Source: Atrichornis clamosus
Taxonomy: Eukaryota; Chordata; Aves; Passeriformes; Menuridae
Reading direction: 5' to 3'
Assembly: GCA_013400975.1 (NCBI GenBank)
Contig: WBMZ01010862.1
Span: 33,188-97,187 of the forward strand
Length of the DNA stretch: 64,000 bases
Part shown: in pieces, positions 53,336 through 64,000 of the stretch
Layout of the letters: every line of letters starts with the position of its first letter
Position numbering within the stretch: position 1 is the stretch's first letter
Notes under the pieces: generated by a model
The model's database searches: none
Told to the model about the DNA's origin: nothing
The model's input: only the letters and a program-made list of their open reading frames with translations
Made by a program: the position numbers and the translations under genes

Positions 53336-56300
53336 TATACTTTTTTAAAAAGTAAAGAAAGAAAAAGAAGAAAAAGAAAAAAGGTGCTTCTACAGAAAAA
53401 TTAAATCCTTTGTTTGTCTTATGTGAAGCTGGAGGATAGTAAACCTTACAAAAAATAGGAAGAAATACTACATCTGAGCCAGGAGAGAGAAGACCTTGTA
53501 TTTTGATCCTGGCATCAAGTGTTAAAATCCCATGAGACATTGTTCACTATTTCTGAACCAGAATGATTAAAAGCAAAGAACTAAAGTAACAGTTTGCATC
53601 CACCGATATTCAAATAGTACTAAAATTCACAATTTTTCTTCTTCAGAAAGAATTCTATACCACAAGTATAATCAATGTTCCCTAGAGTAGTAATGTTTCC
53701 TGATACCTGTGAAGTTGAAAACTGGGTAAATACTACTTGCAGAGTAACCAAGTGCTCTTTTAGGAGGGTATTTTTTCATTTCTTATAAATCCACATAAGA
53801 GTTGGAAGGGGAAATAGAAGAAAAGCAACTTTACTGTCATCATGACATGGTTTAATCATCAACATACAGTTCCAGGGCTGTGCTAAGATAGTCTCTTTCT
53901 GAATTGTGTTACAAAGTTGGTACAATCTACAAGACTTGAGGTGAAGGGAAAAAAACAGCCAATCAAATTTATTATTTAAAACTGCAGTGTAACTTTTATC
54001 CTTCTCCTACACACACAATTTGGAAAATCCACAAATCTCTGAATTTAAGATAAAATTCTGTTGTGTAATTACTCATGTAAAAGGTGACTTCTTTCTATTT
54101 TAAGCTTGATCCTGGACTCTCTATCCATCACACATGGATACATCTGTGTTTGTCCCACAACTGAAAAGGTAGGATTAATAATGAGAAGGAATTCTGCATT
54201 CATGCATTAGATTTAGGAATAACAGACTTGATCTGAAGATAGTGATCCTTGACTTGCTCGTGTAAGAGCAGGAGTAAATATATTTTCTGGTTTACAAAAC
54301 ACATAATGGAGCTGGAGAATGATTTCCTGCCACACTTTGGTTGCTCCCTCTCATCCCCACGTCAGCCTGGGCTCAGGCAAGTCTACAATGACATACAGCT
54401 CAGTGCTGGATAATCTGCAGCATCCCGGGGTAAATGAAGGGTTGGGGAGTCACTGAGGACAGAAAATGGTCCCAGTTTGTCCCCCTCAGAACAAGTCACT
54501 ACCCAGGGAATGAAGCTGCTCAACAGACCTTAAGGAGCCATAAAACAAGACAGCAGAAAGACTGCAGGTCTCAAAAAGCACAAGGTTACGCACCTCTGGC
54601 ATGGTAACATTCTTTTAGCACCCGGTGTGTCATGATTGTGTGACTCTCCAGCTCAGCACCAAGAAACAGGTAATTAAAAGCAAGCAAAATAAATAACTGC
54701 GTTAATTGCAACACTGTCCGTTTAGCAACATGATCTGACGTATTTGTAGCTGTATTTAATGACTTGCTACAGTCAGCCTCAGCACCTGAAGGTGTCACAG
54801 TACCAAGATGTTAATCACAGCAGAAGCCAAAGGCCGGCCTCCTTCGCAGGAAGAAAGCCCTGTACTAGCAGCGAGCGTTCCTCAGAACGGCCACGAGCAA
54901 CATGACCAGTCCCCTTAGAGCAGAGAAAGCTGTGTTGACACTGAAACATGAGCTGTACCCCCAGGGAACCCAGCACTAATTTATTTGTTGTCCGTAGAAA
55001 TGTAGGCTTGGTACCAAACATACCATGAGAAGCTATTCAAAAGAAAACAGAAAAATAAAACCAAAATCAAAACCACTAGAAGAAACAGAAGGAATCTGGA
55101 TTTGCACCAAGATATTGCCTCCTCAACACTCTGAACCACTGTGTTGATGTTCAGAAAAAAAGCACTGCCACAGGAGCAGATATCGATGAAAAGCACAGAA
55201 AACATTTCTTCTTCCAATTTGTCTGAAACTGTGTATTGATTTTGGAGACTCGCCTCGTTTGGAGACTCAGACAAAGAAGGGCAAATACATGTCCTGTGCA
55301 CAGTAAGATCAGGCATGCTATGCTGGATATATTTATCTAGGTGGTATTTTTGCTGCATATGCAAGATACCAACATCAAACATAAAAAGCAAAATGCAGAA
55401 AGGAAAGCCATCTAAGCATAGAAGTAAGAAAAAATGATACATTTTATTATAAAATAACTTGGACTTTTTATTTATATTTTTGGAACCTACTAAAGCAGGG
55501 AAAAAGTAGTTGTTATTATACCACAAAATAACTCTACACTACAAAAATACAGATGAGTGTTTCAAAGGGTATTGAGCAGAATTCACCAGTTTATTTTCTC
55601 TTACATCAGAAAACTGCTGCCATAGCACCCAACAGGCCTGCAGGGCAAGCACTGGAGAACGCCCACTGTGGGATTTGTGGGGCAAGAAGGAAGAGACAAG
55701 CTTTTAAAACAAAAGTCATCAAGATCATCTAAAACAGATCTTTCCTCTTGTGTCCCTGGAGATGTTGGCTTTGACTGCAATTATTCTGCAACTGGTGGAT
55801 TTAACACACACTGCAGCATAGGGACCTCCACACAACCTCAGAGGACAAACTCGTTCTGCTCAAGCCAAACCACTCCATCTTCTGACACAATGTAACGCAA
55901 ATACCAAGGAAAAACATCTCACCAAAAAACCCCTGCCTTTTCGGAGAAAAGGGGACCAGTAGACTAACAGGAATGACTAACAGGAGGGTCAGACCCGGGA
56001 GATGGTGACAACTGATCATCAATGGTGTGTTGGTACTCAGGCCCTTGAATTTTGTTGTTCTCTAGTCTAACTAAGCCACTGAAATATTATCAAAAAACAC
56101 CAATATAAACAGGTTTTGTATCATCTTACTATGAATGGTAACACATACATTTATTGAGAAAAAGTTGGAAAATTCAGAATGCATCTCATCAACCCTTAAT
56201 GTTATCCATTTTAAATCTCCATGTATGTGTGGTCTTCAAAAAAAAAAAGGGCATTAACCTTTGATTACTTAAAAACAACATTTTTGCTCAACTTCACAGT

Positions 56301-57173
56301 AAAACCTCAGTAACAGCCAATCAGGTCAGCATGCATTTATATAAATAAAACCTAACACACAGGAAAGGAAAGCAGGCATTGCAAACAGAGAACCACACTG
56401 CTTGTTAGTCACCCTTGGTGAAAATGTAAAGTAACACTTATCTGATTAAGTACTTTTGGATTGGTACTTGCTGTTGAACCTTATGGTATAGCTATATTTA
56501 GAACATTGATAATATAAAATGTAATTTTCTTGCTCAAATTCCATGTCAAAGGAATGGCTTTGCATGTTACCTGTTCTTTTTGTTGAACATAGAAAGTTTT
56601 CACTGCTAACACCACAAAACCAGCACAGCTCAGAAAGACCCTATTTTCTCTACTCTTTGAGTCACTAGTAAGAGCCTGCTAGAGAAACACCAACTAGAAC
56701 ACAACAGCTTCAGGAATACTGAGGCTTACATCTGTCTGGCCTCTCACTCGAAGGAAAAAGGAGGACTCCGCACTTCGGGGTGGTCCTGGAAATTCGGTGT
56801 AGTAAACGCTACTGCAGGTAAAACCCTCAGCCCTTGCTGTGCCAAGTAGGTCCTTGAATGTGGGTTTTCTCTAAGAGAGCTCCCTACTTACCCTGCTGAT
56901 GATTACTTAGGTGAGGGACTCTCCATCACACCTTACTGAGCTGTTCCACTTTGCATACACCACAGCAACACTGACAGAGAAAGAGGCAGAACAACACACA
57001 GAACAGACTTAAATACTTACACACAGGTCACCCACCTTTAATTAAAAAAAGACAAGGGAGAACGCAGAACCAAACCCGAAAATGCAGTCTGTCTACTGCA
57101 CATCTGCAAGTACCTCCGGCCAACACCACTTCATTTCCACATTTCCTATCTGCTTTAATGATGCTCATCACGT

Positions 57174-57191
57174 AAAAAAAAAAAAAAAAAA
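57174..57191. repeat. A18 homopolymer
   Basis: Eighteen consecutive A residues in intron 1. No retroposed sequence with a recognisable 3' end precedes it. Confidence 0.9.
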
Positions 57192-59654
57192 TACCCAGAT
57201 TGCATCATTTTTTGACTACTAGAGAAAGCTCTGTAATTCACATTTCATCACTGAAACTGTAAAGGAGACTGCCAACTCTCTTCCATACAACACATCCCAG
57301 AAACACACAAAACACTTCTTAAACATGCAAATATCACGTTGAATTTACACGGTCAGGAATAAGAAATTAAATTTTTGGTCCCACAGACACTCTAAATCTG
57401 GAAGTTATGGTAGGAACAAATGAACATAGAAAAACCATTCTCAGTCCATTTTCCCTCCCATTTCTCTAGTTATGACAACTAGTCTGCACAAATGCACAGC
57501 ACCTGAGGTGGATTGTTAGCTGAGGGATTAATGAAACTGAAAAGATGTCTTTTCTGGTGCGAGGGGACTGAAGTGGGTACGAGATGCTGTGCATCAGTGC
57601 CATCACAGCACAGCCCTGCCACAGCTCTGTGACTCCCTCCTTGGCATGGATTAAGTCCCTGGCTCACCGCTGACACTCTCACACTGAAACTATGACAACA
57701 ATACACTATTCCCAACATCACTTATTTAATGATAAGCAGCCTGGCTCACTGGGCAACTAACAGCTCTGGAAACACTCTCTATATTGAGAGGATTAATGTG
57801 TTAATAAGGGTTGCAATTTCCATTACCTGGAAATGCAGCCATTTTTAAAAGATCCTTAAATCATAATTTTAGCTGGAAACACGGATGATAAGACTTTTCC
57901 CATTCCCAGTTTCTCATGCAGGAACTAGCTTAACTGGCTATGGAAAAAAACAATTTCTAAAGGCCTGTCAATCTCTTAGAAGCAGCATTAAAGTGTGAAA
58001 ACTGTCAATTTTCATGGAAATCACAATACCAGGGCAACACAAAAAGCTGCAGTATACAGAGTACAGTCGTTGCCAGAAAATCAAGTGTTTGCTGATGCTA
58101 ACAGTGTAGCTAAAACCAAGACACAGGGGAATACTTGTTAAGGCACTGAATTGCCATTCAGGAGAAGTGAGGTACTTCCCTAACTGTCACAGGCCTCCTG
58201 GCTGCTTTTGGAGCTGGTCATGTAAATGTGTTCACACTTTTGCCTATATAAATAATATGGGATTTTTAACATGTATTTCTTTAAGCCAAATGAATATTGT
58301 TAGGAAGCCTTGTAAAAATGTTTGTAAGATAATTCAAGTCTGTGACAACAGAAGTCTACAAGAGGACATGATTAAGAACAAATACACGTATTCAGGGGAG
58401 CTCTCATTCTTCTGAAGGGAAAAAAAAAATCCTTTCATTCTGGCCATAATCATGCATTGGGATCTGAATTACTTGGCAAAAAGAAATATAACACTTCTCC
58501 AGCAAGATTAACTATACACAAAGCAGCCATGTATTTACTGAACTGACATCAATATAAATATTTAGGAAGTTGTTTTTTTTAATAGTCAGCATCACCTCAA
58601 AGTGTACACCCATGAGAGCACTTGAAACTGTAATTAACTCCTCCTCTTCTCTAGTGCAGCATCCTGAAATCCACTGTTACTGGTGTAGCAAGCCCAGATG
58701 AGGTGGTAAGTAAAATCTGTCCTATCAAAATGTAGTGCTACCTCCAGCAGAGCAGTGAAGTGATTCCATGAAGACTAGCAATTTGACAAAGATGTGAATT
58801 TACAGGAGCAAAACCTTAAGAAAAATGAATCTGGAATTACCAGGGAAAGAACATGAAGAACAACTGAGATGGGTGACAGAAAAGAGGAGGTTCAATTTCA
58901 TCTAACAGTGGCAGCAGTAGCATGAAACAGCAAGACGAAAAAATACAAAAGATATCCATGGGAAGAAAATAATGAGAGACAACTGGGAGATGGGGAAAAT
59001 CAAAACAAATCCTGAATATTCTAGTTAGTCCAAAAATGAAAGAGATTTTATAACACCTTCATCCTCTACTCTGGCAGATTTCTGAAAGAAAAGAAAAGGG
59101 AAAAAAAAAAGGAAAAGTAAGATATGAGAAATCAGAACCTGGACTTCAGAAAGAACAGCTGTCAGGACTGGATTGCATTGCATTTATCTCACCATTTGGC
59201 TTACTCTTGCAATTAGCATCCTTATCTTCAGCAATCCTGAGATACCAGTCACGACTGAAAATACAAATCTATTACAGTATATTAGCTCAACAGTTACATT
59301 AATATGGAGGTGTAAAACACAGTCAAAACTGCCTTGTTTCATTCTACACAATAGCAAGCACCATTCTCCGTCACTGGCACCAGAGTCTTATTTAACGTGA
59401 TGGACCTCCACTGACACAGAAAGAAATACTTTGGACCCAGATTGAGAGGAAGATGGGGTTAATGTTGGCTGTAGTGCCAGAAAAAACTCATCACAAGGAA
59501 GCTCCTTGTCTCAGGTGGACACATAAGAAGTGTCGACTGAATTCTGCAGGCGTGATGCGGATACAAATAGGAACACAACGTGAAGGCCAGTGCCAAAAGC
59601 ACGAGTGTCAGTCTTGCCACTGGTCAAGGCAGCAATCTCGAAAGTTGGTACAGT

Positions 59655-59937
59655 GCAGGGATAGAACAAGGGGGAACAGCTTTAAGCTAAGAGAGGGTTA
59701 GATGAGATATTAGGTTTAGATGAGGTATCAGGAAGAAATTCTTTACTGGGAGGGTTGTGAGGCACTAGAACAGGCTGCCCAGAGAAGCTGTGGATCCATC
59801 CCTGTAAGTGCTAAAGGCCAGATTGCATGGGACTTTGATGAACCTGGTCTACTGGGAGGTGTCCCTGCCCATGGCAGGAGAGTTGGAATGAGATGATCTT
59901 TAAGATCCCCTTCAACACAAACCACTCTTGATTCTAC
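59655..59937 (+). mobile_element. CR1 LINE 3' fragment with internal tandem duplication
   Basis: Contains AGGAAGAAATTCTTTACTGG, GAACAGGCTGCCCAGAGAAG, CTGTGGATCCATCCCTG, CCCATGGCAGGAGAGTTGGA, ATGAGATGATCTTTAAGATC and a TTGATTCTA terminus. A 17-18 bp block is present twice in tandem near the 5' part (59698-59732). It is 5'-truncated and noncoding. Confidence 0.92.
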
Positions 59938-62900
59938 CACACTGCTACTCTACATTTCTAATTGCAGCCACTGCCCTTTGACATCCGCTACTCTGCACAT
60001 CACACAGAAATCTCATCTAAATACAAAACAGAGGAAACATATACAAATTGCTCAGTTTTTCAATTTTGATTTAAAAATTAATTTCTTTAAGCCCTAAATC
60101 TTGCAATACCTGGAGGTGAGATAGAGCATGGTGTAACCACTGTTACAGACAGACCAAGAGATGTTCTGTGCACAACAATGCTCTCCGGGCTTTTCTAGAC
60201 AAGAAAATAAAACCCTAAACATAATATTTTTTTAAAGCTGGTGCAGTTCCACAAAGCAACCTGCTTAACTATATGTAGTAGTCAGAAAATAATAAGAAAA
60301 GGTTTCAAAAAGTTGAGATGTGCAACTTAATCTGTACCTGGGGGTTTACTTTCCCTGAGGGTTCTGCATGTAAATATTACTCATGTTTCATACCCTTTAT
60401 CTGACTTCCAGGGTCACTTCAATCCATCAGGGAAGTCAATCCAAAGTAAGTGTGCTAGTATGTGCCTGTATTTGTTAGAACTATAAGGCCCTGTGAGATA
60501 GGGAAGGAAGTTGAAGCACTGAAAATAAAGGTCCTACCTAAATAAGGTGCTCATACATCCTGTTTAACATAGAGACTTTCCCCACATTTGCCAGACTCCA
60601 GAGGAAGCTTTTCTGTGCTCAGACATAAAGGCATGGAGATGGACCCAAAAACTGCTGGCTTCTGTGGGAGATGGAGACGCCTTCAGTGGCCAGGGAAGAT
60701 GCTGTGCTCTTTGCAAGGCTCCTAACAGAGCAGAACAGAACTGATCCTGTAAGTTCTCATTTTAGACTTGAGACAGCTGTGCCGTTTATGACCAGTGCAT
60801 GTCTGTTATGCCATATTATGGTCAAAAAAGTAACCAACCAAGACACCCAGAGGAGTTTATTTCTGCTCTCCCCAATGAAATGAAATAAGGGCAGACACAG
60901 ATACCAAGATACTAGATACTGAACGTGTATTTCTATCTTTTAGCATCTATTGCATGATCACAGAGTAAATCCTAATTTCTGATGCTGCTACTGATTCTCT
61001 TAAATTCACTTTCATAAACTAAAACAAATACTCATTACATAAAGCATTATGGACTTGGTAAAGCCATTAAAAACTCATGCCTAGCAATCAGTAAAAACAA
61101 AATTATTGATTCTGAAGTCTACAGTCATTTTTGAAACTGAAAAATGGGAAAAACCCTGCAACACCAGCACAAACTGCAGTTTTTCCTTTGCCATTTACAA
61201 CAAAAAACCCTCCACAACAGTATCCTACTTTTAAAAGCGTAATTCTCAAGCAGCCGTGCCATGAAACACACAGAGTCAATTTATCTGTGTAAGGACACAG
61301 CAGAGCAGCTCTACCCTGCACCAAATGATACATTAAATTTGTTCACTGTTTAACAAGGGACGGTCGTAATGTTGCTGTTAATGATTTACACATAGACAAA
61401 ACAGCTCTGCCTAAATTTTGTTATAAATTGTGAAGTTACAGTCATTTTAACCACCCTTTCGTAACTGCAAGCTAAGCCAATCAATAAGCTGGAAACATGC
61501 ATAGCATGTCTTCTGCCATGAGAGGAAGGAATTTCTGTCACAACGGCCTTAACAGACCGAGGTCCCCCGGCATGCTCCATCCAGCTCATGTCTGGATTTA
61601 TACAGGAACCAAAAAGGACGGACAAAGCTGTCCTCTTGCAGCACTTTTCCTGACCCTAGCAGATTTCACCACTGAGTAAGATCTGATTAGGAACCAAACA
61701 TCCACTGGTGTCCAGTTTGGATGACAGCAACTCAGGGAATTATGTAACATTCAGTGAAGTCCCCTGCTAATAGCACAGACACATTCAGGCCAGGAAGGTC
61801 TGACTTGCAAGAAAAGACAACAAGAAGTAATTCAAGACTGAAATGAGGTCAGATAAAAGACAGGCAGTCACCCCTTGGTGCACTGGACAGTGTTGCCATC
61901 AGCTTCCACAGGAGCAGATTAGCACCCACACACTTTGTTATACAATATCACAAGTGCATGTGCACCTTTCGATTGGATTCATCTCCTTGAGCCACGTCAG
62001 GAGCAATATGACTGAAGTTAATGCAGTTACTGTAATTTCTGTTCATGTACGTGACATCCGAGTCTGACTGTGGACAAGCTTACAAAGATGAAACTGGTTA
62101 CAGAGGATTCAGGAGTTTTGTTCAGAAATGCCCTCAGAGTGTAGAGGACATCTCTGAGATGCACTCACAATGTGCGTTTCCATTGCAAATTAAAATTCTT
62201 TAATGAATCTTTGGATACCTTGCAATCGAGACAAATTTTTAATCAGCACTGCATCTGAGTTACTCTTCAAAGCACACATGTAAATTGGCACCATAGAACT
62301 CTTCATCAGGATTTTAGAAAGTAGCTATACTATTACATCAACTAAATACAGAGAGGGGAGGAACCTTACATCTACCACTTTTCCTGAAAGGTTAGCCTAA
62401 AAGGTCACTATCAAACAGGCTCATTTTCAGCTGGAAATAAGTATTTATAAAAAGAGCAGCAAGCTATGTCATACTCTGCATGTCAAAGAAACGTGGCACA
62501 CACTGTTTCATTACCAGAGCACTAGCAATGACATCTTTTCTTCGCTTATTGTTCCCTGTACTACTTTCTGTGTTAGGCACTACAAGGTCCTCTATTAAAC
62601 ACAAAGTAAGGAAACAAAACTTAACCAAACTACGGCAGCCCACTAGTATGAACTTTAAAACTGTTTCCTACTTAGTTGAAAAATAAATTTACGACATAAA
62701 CTTTAGAACTAAAAATAAAAAAGCTGAAGCAATCACAGTCTCTTTCAGTCCATGCAGACAGAGTGAAGTAGAGCAGTAAATTGCAGCGAGCAGACAGAAC
62801 AGCTCTTAAAACTTGCCCAGCTTTTACTCTGACAAAAGAGATCACTTAGGTCCTCATCGCGCTGCTACTCTCGTGGTTTAATTAACGGACTAATAAATTC

Positions 62901-63781
62901 ACTGCTGGCATATTTTGTATTTGTCTCTTCTGAAAAACCCCAAGCCCTCCCGTGGTTTACACTCGGGGTGACCGCTACTAAGCAATAGTGCTGCGAGAGT
63001 GGTGCCTGTCACCAAAGGCAGAAGGCACTGGGAGCAGTCACCGCGGTCACCCACCAAACTCGGACAATTCTGGGCACTTTTAATTCGCGGTTGGCAGCGC
63101 TCTTCCTTCCTCTGGCGCGGCCGTGCGGTGGGGCTGAGAGACCCACGGCTGGGACGACTTAATAGATCTTTCAAAGGCTTTTGGCAGCTGCGTTCTGGCG
63201 CTCGGGCAGACGGGCGTCTCGGCGAGAACCTCTGCGGCGGTGGCGGGTCCCCGGACCCTCCGCCGGACGAGTCCACCCGGAGCCCCGACGCGACCCCGGC
63301 TCCCTCCCCACCAACGGCCCGGGTCGGGAGCTGTAAGCGGAGGCTGCCCGCCGTCCCGGAGGGCTGCCCCGAACCACCCTCTGCAGGGAACAAACCCCGA
63401 ACCGAAGCCGCTCTCCCGTCTCGCAGCCGGAGGGGCAGCGCCGGCAGCCGGGCCAGGGCGCCCGTCCCGCAGGGCAAAGGCGAAGCAGACACTTTCTCCC
63501 GCTCCTGACCTTTCTGCACCCGAGCTCACCGCCCTGCCGCCCTCTGCTCCCCGCCGTGCCCGCTCCGTCCCTGGGCTGTGCTCAGAGCGGGCCGGGCGCC
63601 GACACCTGCGCGCCGGTCCGAGCTCGGCGGCTCGCCGCCCCGAGAGGAAGGGAGACAGGCGGGACGGAGGGAAGGCACCGCGGCCCGCCGGCCAGCACGG
63701 CCGCTGTCGCCGGCCGGAGCCGCTCCCGCCCATGGAGGCGAGCGGCGGCCGGTCCGGCCCGGGTCCCGGCGGGACGCTTAC

Positions 63782-63825
63782 CCTGTGGGAGGCTTGCTGG
63801 CCCCAGGGCGCACGATGGTCTCCAT
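63782..63825 (-). CDS. COBL: COBL coding exon 1 (start codon)
   Basis: Encodes METIVRPGASKPPT plus two bases of codon 15. The ATG at 63825-63823 has G at -3 and G at +4, a good Kozak context. The exon ends in a GTAAGC donor (63781 downward) in phase 2. The KPPTG ending followed by KRMKARAP across the splice matches the vertebrate COBL leader, which fixes this ATG as the likely start. The same frame stays open upstream to the window edge without an ATG (only GTG-type codons), so a longer N-terminus cannot be excluded from the reading frame alone, but it is not expected. The exon lies inside a strong CpG island. Confidence 0.9.
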
Positions 63826-63939
63826 GGCCGGGCTCCCCTCGCCACTTCGTAAGTGACGGGCCGGTCCACACACGATCCCGGCAGCGGCGAAGGTCGGAGG
63901 CGGGGGTACCGAGAGGGAGGGAAGAGAGGAGAGCAGAGG

Positions 63940-64000
63940 AGTGAGAGCCGCCCTCGCCCCCTCCCTCGCCCCCACCTCCCCCGCTCCCCGCTCCCCGCCC
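63940..64000 (-). promoter_or_regulatory. C-run/G-quadruplex-prone upstream promoter segment
   Basis: The plus strand has eight C runs of three to five bases separated by short spacers. The minus (COBL coding) strand is therefore strongly quadruplex-prone and carries GC-box-like GGGCGG and GGGGCG elements just upstream of exon 1. It continues past the window edge. Confidence 0.6.

Larger units (their letters stand above)
23158..63781 (-). other. COBL: COBL intron 1
   Basis: About 40.6 kb, phase 2, more than half the window. It contains an A/C-rich tract (27391-27545), an (AAAC)n run (28341-28360), a possible ancient LINE relic (34290-34420), a G-run cluster (38330-38358), nested CR1 elements (39996-40696), an internal CpG island (about 40800-41120), an AT-rich candidate regulatory flank (to about 41500), (AAAAT)n (53316-53335), an A18 run (57174-57191) and a CR1 at 59655-59937. 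Elsewhere, for long stretches such as 23200-27300, 28400-34000, 41500-53100 and 60000-62900, I see only AT-rich DNA with chance open frames. Confidence 0.88.
1..63825 (-). other. COBL: COBL (cordon-bleu) gene, 5' portion, truncated at left edge
   Basis: Five coding exons plus one optional cassette exon on the minus strand assemble into the N-terminal 261 residues of cordon-bleu. Cobl is a cytoplasmic actin nucleator known for shaping neuronal dendrites and apical microvilli. Its C-terminal WH2 domains assemble actin, and its N-terminal half recruits membrane-associated SH3 partners such as syndapins. What is seen: exon phases 2, 2, 0, 1 and 0 chain without a stop, and the translation follows the order of the vertebrate COBL N-terminus as I remember it (short basic/proline leader, first beta-grasp-like region, second Cobl core region, basic linker). 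The paralogue COBLL1 fits less well: here the leader reads KPPTGKRMKARAPLPP and the core reads [15 protein letters not shown], both COBL-like. The WH2 exons are not in the window. The span runs from the start codon to the left edge; the transcription start is not defined. Confidence 0.93.
62960..64000. promoter_or_regulatory. CpG island with COBL promoter and first exon
   Basis: From about 62960 to the right edge, base composition jumps to high GC with dense CpG, in sharp contrast to the AT-rich intron. The island covers coding exon 1, its 5' UTR and about 0.8 kb of intron 1. The region upstream of the ATG (63826-64000) lacks an obvious TATA box and ends in C-rich runs that give GC-box-like elements on the minus strand, as in TATA-less CpG-island promoters. 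The transcription start cannot be placed from sequence alone. Long open frames on both strands here (for example 63080-63871 minus, 63240-63944 plus) reflect the lack of stop codons in GC-rich DNA. Confidence 0.85.

Noticed and set aside
63080..63944. Long open frames on both strands (263 codons minus, 234 codons plus) at the right edge
   Set aside because: They lie in a CpG island where stop codons are scarce, overlap each other on opposite strands, are Arg/Pro/Gly/Ala-rich without domains, and conflict with the well-supported COBL exon 1 and its donor.
1..64000. CRISPR arrays, operons, riboswitches, rRNA and prokaryotic features
   Set aside because: The spliced vertebrate gene, CR1 repeats and CpG islands show this is bird nuclear DNA; no regularly spaced repeat array was seen.

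Overview
This window is vertebrate nuclear DNA, almost certainly from a bird. It is AT-rich and gene-poor. Nearly all recognisable interspersed repeats are 3' pieces of CR1 LINEs, and I see no L1 or Alu/B1-type SINEs. One element (14487-14618) joins a tRNA-Ile(AAU)-like head to a CR1-X-like tail. That is the structure described for passerine SINEs, so a songbird is my best guess, though this rests on a single copy.

The window holds the 5' part of one gene, COBL (cordon-bleu WH2-repeat actin nucleator), on the minus strand. A CpG island at the right edge contains the promoter region and coding exon 1 (63782-63825). The other coding exons recognised are exon 2 (22951-23157), exon 3 (13959-14169), exon 4 (13029-13257) and exon 5 (8459-8550). 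All have GT/AG borders and compatible phases, and together they give an uninterrupted 261-codon reading frame (44+207+211+229+92 = 783 nt). A 45-nt in-frame cassette-exon candidate (10870-10914) lies between exons 4 and 5. The proline-rich actin-binding part and the C-terminal WH2 repeats must lie beyond the left edge.

The rest is intron: intron 1 about 40.6 kb, intron 2 about 8.8 kb, intron 3 about 0.7 kb, intron 4 about 4.5 kb, and at least 8.4 kb of intron 5. The standout intronic block is at 40800-41500. It has a compact internal CpG island, a 24-nt inverted repeat with an overlapping perfect MEF2-type site, and an AT-rich flank with homeodomain-type motifs. This block is a candidate alternative promoter or enhancer. 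Directly beside it is a CR1 element inserted into another CR1 of opposite orientation.

I found no RNA genes that look functional, no CRISPR, no intact mobile element, no second convincing protein-coding gene and nothing that looks like a new multi-gene system. The many short open frames in the introns and CpG islands look like chance.
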